From Actinomadura hallensis (GTDB lineage Bacteria; Actinomycetota; Actinomycetes; Streptosporangiales; Streptosporangiaceae): a stretch of DNA of 64,000 bases. The stretch lies in contig NZ_VFPO01000001.1 in the NCBI RefSeq assembly GCF_006716765.1, forward strand, positions 4,898,001-4,962,000. Direction: 5' to 3'. A program made the position numbers and the translations under genes. Position 1 is the first letter of the stretch, and each line of letters starts with the position of its first letter. Positions 60,789 through 64,000 of this stretch are shown in pieces. Under the pieces are notes generated by a model. It was not told where the DNA came from and ran no database searches. It saw only the letters and a program-made list of their open reading frames with translations.

Positions 60789-62336
60789 TCACTCCGCGGC
60801 CGCGGGGCGGATCGACTGGGCGTGGCGGAACACGTTCAGGGGGTCCCAGTGCCGCTTGACGTCCTGCAGTTTCGCGTAGGCGTCCTTGTAGTAGAGCGTC
60901 TCCCAGGACTGGCCCGATCCGTTCCACCGCTCGTCGTTCAGGTCGACGTCCGGATACCCGATGTAACACCCGTCTGTGACGTCCCCGTCGGCCACGGGGA
61001 CGCCGCCCGTGTCGGCGAACGTCGCCCTGTAGGTGTCGCGGATCCACGCGAGGTGGGCGTCCTCGTCGGGGTCCTGCTTCGTCCAGTACACCTGGTACTG
61101 CAATTTCAGGATGGAGTCGCGCTGCCTCACGGCGGTGTCGTGCAGAGGACGGTTGATGGCGCTGCCGTACGAGTCGACCTGGATGAGCGCCTGCTTGTTC
61201 ACGTAGTCGGTGTACTCCTCGTTGCCGAGGTAGGCCCACATCGCGTCGATCTGCCGTTCGGTGAACGGCTTCCTCAGATAGGCCGACTTGTACTTGCCGC
61301 AGCGGTTCTCCCCGCTGGAGTTGAGCGCCTGGGTGGCCGTCAGCCAGGGCATCACTCGGGGAACGTCCATGTGGACGAAGTGCTCGCCCATCACCGACCG
61401 CATCTTCGTGGCCGCCGGCCCGATCCGGCCGTCGACCGCCTCGAGGAAGTCGGCCATGGCCTGCCGCCCGTCCGGGTCGTCCACGTCGACCTGGGCCAGG
61501 AGCCCGATCTGGCCGTTGCTCACGTGATTGAGCTTGAGCAGCCCGAACAGCTTTCCCGCCGCCGTGGACGCGTCCTGATGGGCTTGGAAGTACTCCCCGT
61601 ACGCGGTCAGCAGCGCGGCGAACTCCTCTTTGGTGAAGTCCTTCCAGTCCCAGGCGAGCGCGGTCAGCAGGACCTGTCTCGGGGGCTCGGGCAGGCCCCG
61701 GAACCAGAACCGGGTCACCACGCCGAAGTTCCCGCCCCCTCCCCCGGCGTGCGCCCACAGCAGGTCGGCCAGCCGCGCGTCCTGGTCGTCGCGTCTGGCC
61801 ACCACGAGCTTGACCTTCCTGTCGGCGTCCACCACCGCCACCTCCACCGCGTAGAGGTAGTCGACGGTCAGCCCGTGCTGCCGGGACAGCAGCCCGAACC
61901 CGCCCGCGGGAATGTGGCCGCCGAGCCCCACCGAGTAGCAGGACCCTCCGGGCAGCGTCTTGCCGCTCACCGGATACAGGTGGCTGTAGACGTGCCAGTT
62001 GGTCGCCCCCGCCTCCACGCAGTACGCCTGCAAGGCGCTGTCGTAGAACACTCCGCACATCGGGCTGACGTCCAGGATGACCCGCACGTCCTCACCGCAG
62101 ACGAAGTCCTCGTAGCAGTGCCCTCCCGCCCGCACGGTGATCCGGGTGCGCGACGGGTCCTGCGGGACCTCGTTGACCGCCTCGGCCAGCGCCGCCCGCG
62201 TCTCCTGGGGCGTCCGAACCAGCCGCACGTATTCCGGCGCGGCGATCCACCGCTGGTTGAAGCCCCGGCTCAGCGAGGGATACCGCTTGTCACCTGGGCG
62301 GATGACGGTCGTGGGCAGTGTCAGCATCTCGCTCAT
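60789..62336 (-). CDS. Berberine-bridge-enzyme-like bicovalent FAD oxidase
   Basis: 515 residues. The FAD-binding PCMH domain has AGGHCYEDF with the His that attaches FAD at C8-alpha and GGSCYSVGLGGH with the Cys that attaches C6, the bicovalent BBE/GOOX pattern. The C-terminal BBE motif is RHWDPLNVFRHAQSI. These enzymes oxidise carbohydrates or alkaloid-like compounds; no signal peptide is seen. ATG 62336 lies after AGGCGACG. Confidence 0.9.
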   Translation of the reverse strand: MSEMLTLPTTVIRPGDKRYPSLSRGFNQRWIAAPEYVRLVRTPQETRAALAEAVNEVPQDPSRTRITVRAGGHCYEDFVCGEDVRVILDVSPMCGVFYDSALQAYCVEAGATNWHVYSHLYPVSGKTLPGGSCYSVGLGGHIPAGGFGLLSRQHGLTVDYLYAVEVAVVDADRKVKLVVARRDDQDARLADLLWAHAGGGGGNFGVVTRFWFRGLPEPPRQVLLTALAWDWKDFTKEEFAALLTAYGEYFQAHQDASTAAGKLFGLLKLNHVSNGQIGLLAQVDVDDPDGRQAMADFLEAVDGRIGPAATKMRSVMGEHFVHMDVPRVMPWLTATQALNSSGENRCGKYKSAYLRKPFTERQIDAMWAYLGNEEYTDYVNKQALIQVDSYGSAINRPLHDTAVRQRDSILKLQYQVYWTKQDPDEDAHLAWIRDTYRATFADTGGVPVADGDVTDGCYIGYPDVDLNDERWNGSGQSWETLYYKDAYAKLQDVKRHWDPLNVFRHAQSIRPAAAE

Positions 62337-62475
62337 TCGCTTGCGTCGCCTCCGCGCCTCGGACCACCGATGCGGGTGACCTTCCCCATTTCTGCCTCTG
62401 CGCAATCGATCAGTGACACACTGTTGGCGTCCGGGAGAGCCGGACGCCCTCGCCGGGCGGGGGCGGCGAGGGACC

Positions 62476-62504
62476 GCGGGGCCCTCCGTCACGGAGGGCC
62501 CCGC
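62476..62504 (-). terminator. Perfect 14-bp inverted repeat, terminator of the small-gene operon
   Basis: GCGGGGCCCTCCGT pairs with ACGGAGGGCCCCGC with one base between, about 75 bp beyond the stop at 62579. In a transcript a few inner pairs would open to form the loop. Confidence 0.65.
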
Positions 62505-62578
62505 TCCTGGAAACCGCGTGGGCGGGCACCGGGAGGAGGCGCCGCAGCCGGTTCCCCTCGGCGGCCACCGCGCCGGGA

Positions 62579-62779
62579 TCACCGATCGGACAGCTCACGG
62601 AGCCTTTGCCGGAGGACGTGGCCGTCGGTCGCCCTGATGAACACGTCGTTGCCGCGGACCGCCATCCAGATGGGCCGGGCCGGGTCGGCGATGATGCCGA
62701 ACGCCGGGAACTCGCGCCTCAGCTCGGCGAGGTAGGCGGACGGGTCGACGCACCATGCCCCGTTGTCGGCGGCGTTCAA
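62579..62779 (-). CDS. Small hypothetical protein
   Basis: 66 residues with a core AAYLAELRREFPAFG-like helix and IIADPARPIWMAVRGNDVFI. I recognise no family. The TTG start at 62779 overlaps the upstream stop as TTGA, with GGGGG about 8 bases upstream, so translation is coupled. Last of three overlapping small genes. Confidence 0.65.
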   Translation of the reverse strand: MNAADNGAWCVDPSAYLAELRREFPAFGIIADPARPIWMAVRGNDVFIRATDGHVLRQRLRELSDR

Positions 62780-63090
62780 TCGGGAGCCCCCAGGTACCCC
62801 TTGATGGTCACCAGGGCGTCGGTGATGCGCTCGGACTCGGCGATGGGCTGCTGCCAGGACGTGAAGAACCAGTAGCGGCTCTCGTCGTCCTCGTGCGGAC
62901 GGCAGGTGATGGTGTCGGCCGAGACCCCTTTGGGCCCACAGCAACTCCGTGCGGTGGAGGTCGTGTTCCGGACGACCAGTCCTCCGGCCACGTGGTGGGT
63001 CACGAAGCCATGCGCCTTGAGGTGCATTTCCAGCGCCTTTAGGCGCACATACGACTCGACGGCCGGCGACTCGTGCTCGGGGGCGGTCAC
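62776..63090 (-). CDS. Hypothetical protein, middle gene of small operon
   Basis: 104 residues. An N-terminal helix (SYVRLKALEMHLKAHGF) is followed by a beta-rich part with a CC pair and a CRP, and FFTSWQQPIAESERITDALVTIKGYL. I recognise no domain. GTG 63090 overlaps the preceding stop as GTGA and has GAGGAGGAGG upstream. Confidence 0.7.
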   Translation of the reverse strand: MTAPEHESPAVESYVRLKALEMHLKAHGFVTHHVAGGLVVRNTTSTARSCCGPKGVSADTITCRPHEDDESRYWFFTSWQQPIAESERITDALVTIKGYLGAPD

Positions 63091-63341
63091 TGCCTCCTCC
63101 TCACGGACTCGGCGAGGGCGATCCGCTCGGAGAGCCGCGTCTGGGCATCGCAGAGAAGCCACAGTTCTCCCTCGTCCTGCGCCTGCACTTCGTTCAGGCA
63201 GCCGTTGAGGATCTGGTAGTCGCTCAGGACACCGAGCCGGTGGGCACGGAATCCGTTGCCCCGGCGCTCACCGCACCATTCGGACATGAGGGACATTTGT
63301 CCCGGCTTCGCAAAACTGTTCGATACCGGCCTCTTCGCCAT
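63087..63341 (-). CDS. Hypothetical protein, first gene of small operon
   Basis: About 84 residues, with a mainly helical C-terminal half (LGVLSDYQILNGCLNEVQAQ, LWLLCDAQTRLSERIALAES). The start is uncertain: ATG 63341 (weak GAGGTC), 63296 or 63287. Base composition is visibly less GC-rich than the rest of the window. The three genes are encoded opposite to a XRE/DUF5753 regulator. Confidence 0.6.
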   Translation of the reverse strand: MAKRPVSNSFAKPGQMSLMSEWCGERRGNGFRAHRLGVLSDYQILNGCLNEVQAQDEGELWLLCDAQTRLSERIALAESVRRRQ

Positions 63342-63496
63342 CTCGGGGACCTCGTTGTCTGTCGTCGCGTCGAAAAGCTTGCGAACAGACTCATGCCCCG
63401 GGTTAAAGTGCGCCAGTGACCGTTCCACACCCCCGGTCAAGTCGAGCCAAGATCAACTCAACCAGCCCTCGCTGGTTTACCCCCCGGAGGCTCCAA

Positions 63497-64000
63497 ATGG
63501 GCGAGAATCGAGCACGCGTCTTCTTCGGCACGGAACTCCGCCGCATGCGGGAAGAGGCCAAGCTCACGGGAAAGGAACTGGCGGACGCCCTCGGCTGCAC
63601 ACCCCAATGGATCAGCACCATGGAGAGCGGCCGCAAGGTCTCCGAACAGAGCGCACTCGATCTCGACACCTACTTCAGAACGAACGGTCACTTCCATCGC
63701 ATCTGGAAGTTGATCAACGATGTCGAGCTCCAGACCACGCTGCCTCCTGGATTCACGGAGTATGCCGAGCAGGAAACGAAGGCCACCTCGCTCCGCGCCT
63801 TCTCTGGCCTCCTCATCAACGGCCTCTTCCAAACCGAAGACTATGCAGCGTCCCTGATGGCGACAATCCTCGGTGATCGCGTCCCCGAACTAGTCGCGAA
63901 GCGAATGGACCGGCAAGCAATCCTTCACCGGGATAACCCTCCCCTGGTGTGGCTCACGATTGACGAAGCGATCTTGCATCGCATAATCGGAACTCCTGCT
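63497..64000 (+). CDS. XRE-family helix-turn-helix regulator with DUF5753-type domain, partial
   Basis: 168 residues are visible; the gene continues past the window edge. The HTH_31-like N-terminus (LRRMREEAKLTGKELADALGCTPQWISTMESGRK, in two helices) is followed by the start of a DUF5753-like domain (FSGLLINGLFQTEDYAASLM, RQAILHRDNPPLVWLTIDEAIL). In Streptomyces and relatives such regulators usually pair with a DUF397 small protein. ATG 63497 has GGAGG upstream. Codon use here is AT-richer than most of the window. Confidence 0.9.
   Translation, partial: MGENRARVFFGTELRRMREEAKLTGKELADALGCTPQWISTMESGRKVSEQSALDLDTYFRTNGHFHRIWKLINDVELQTTLPPGFTEYAEQETKATSLRAFSGLLINGLFQTEDYAASLMATILGDRVPELVAKRMDRQAILHRDNPPLVWLTIDEAILHRIIGTPA

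Overview
The window is very GC-rich, its codons end mostly in G or C, and starts are often GTG. It carries hallmark actinobacterial genes: two conservons, a WhiB protein, a multifunctional 2-oxoglutarate decarboxylase, PdtaS, nickel SOD with its maturation protease, and a DasR-like regulator. I infer a filamentous actinomycete, most likely Streptosporangiales/Thermomonosporaceae (Actinomadura-like). I see no rRNA, tRNA, CRISPR array, insertion sequence or prophage. I support 62 genes; the first and last run off the window.

Layout. 1-2.7 kb: end of a sugar-uptake locus (ABC ATPase and ROK repressor). 3.1-11.6 kb: two complete four-gene conservons in tandem on the minus strand. 12-16.7 kb: a CbiX-like protein, enoyl-CoA hydratase plus hydroxyacyl-CoA dehydrogenase-like SDR, a glutathionyl-hydroquinone reductase-like enzyme and an AIM24 protein. 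17-22.8 kb: kgd, a DUF6104 protein and a DUF4097/PadR pair. 22.8-28 kb: quinone oxidoreductase, amino-acid ABC transporter and malic enzyme. 28.2-29.8 kb: CGNR protein, sodX and sodN. 29.9-36 kb: GNAT, anti-sigma/sigma pair, membrane protein, lipid kinase, whiB1-like gene and pdtaS; part of this order resembles the mycobacterial whiB1 neighbourhood. 36-39.9 kb: bioF, a DasR-like regulator, bioB and bioD. 40-44.8 kb: lipoprotein, carotenoid oxygenase, TPP enzyme and GNAT. 44.7-50.9 kb: a form I CO dehydrogenase operon coxM-coxS-coxL-xdhC, followed by a biotin-carboxylase-like gene with an unusual Cys-rich tail and facing a LysR gene. 52-56.1 kb: galB-galC-galD, which would take oxalomesaconate to pyruvate and oxaloacetate, with a GntR/FCD regulator and a dehydrogenase. 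56.3-62.3 kb: secreted beta-propeller, TetR, VOC protein, secreted esterase and BBE-type flavin oxidase. 62.6-64 kb: three overlapping small genes facing an XRE/DUF5753-type regulator, in visibly less GC-rich DNA.

The genes suggest a soil saprophyte able to oxidise CO, use aromatic compounds by 4,5-cleavage (only the lower pathway is here), make biotin and handle superoxide with nickel. The most interesting items are a two-copy dispersed repeat whose hairpin arms differ by compensatory base changes (2971-3116 and 34148-34295), and the carboxylase-like protein whose C-terminal about 66 residues look like the biotin synthase auxiliary protein BsaP. Also worth checking are two similar ATTG/CAAT dyads flanking the gal region, a perfect CRP-type palindrome in front of the whiB1-like gene, and many promoters of leaderless architecture.
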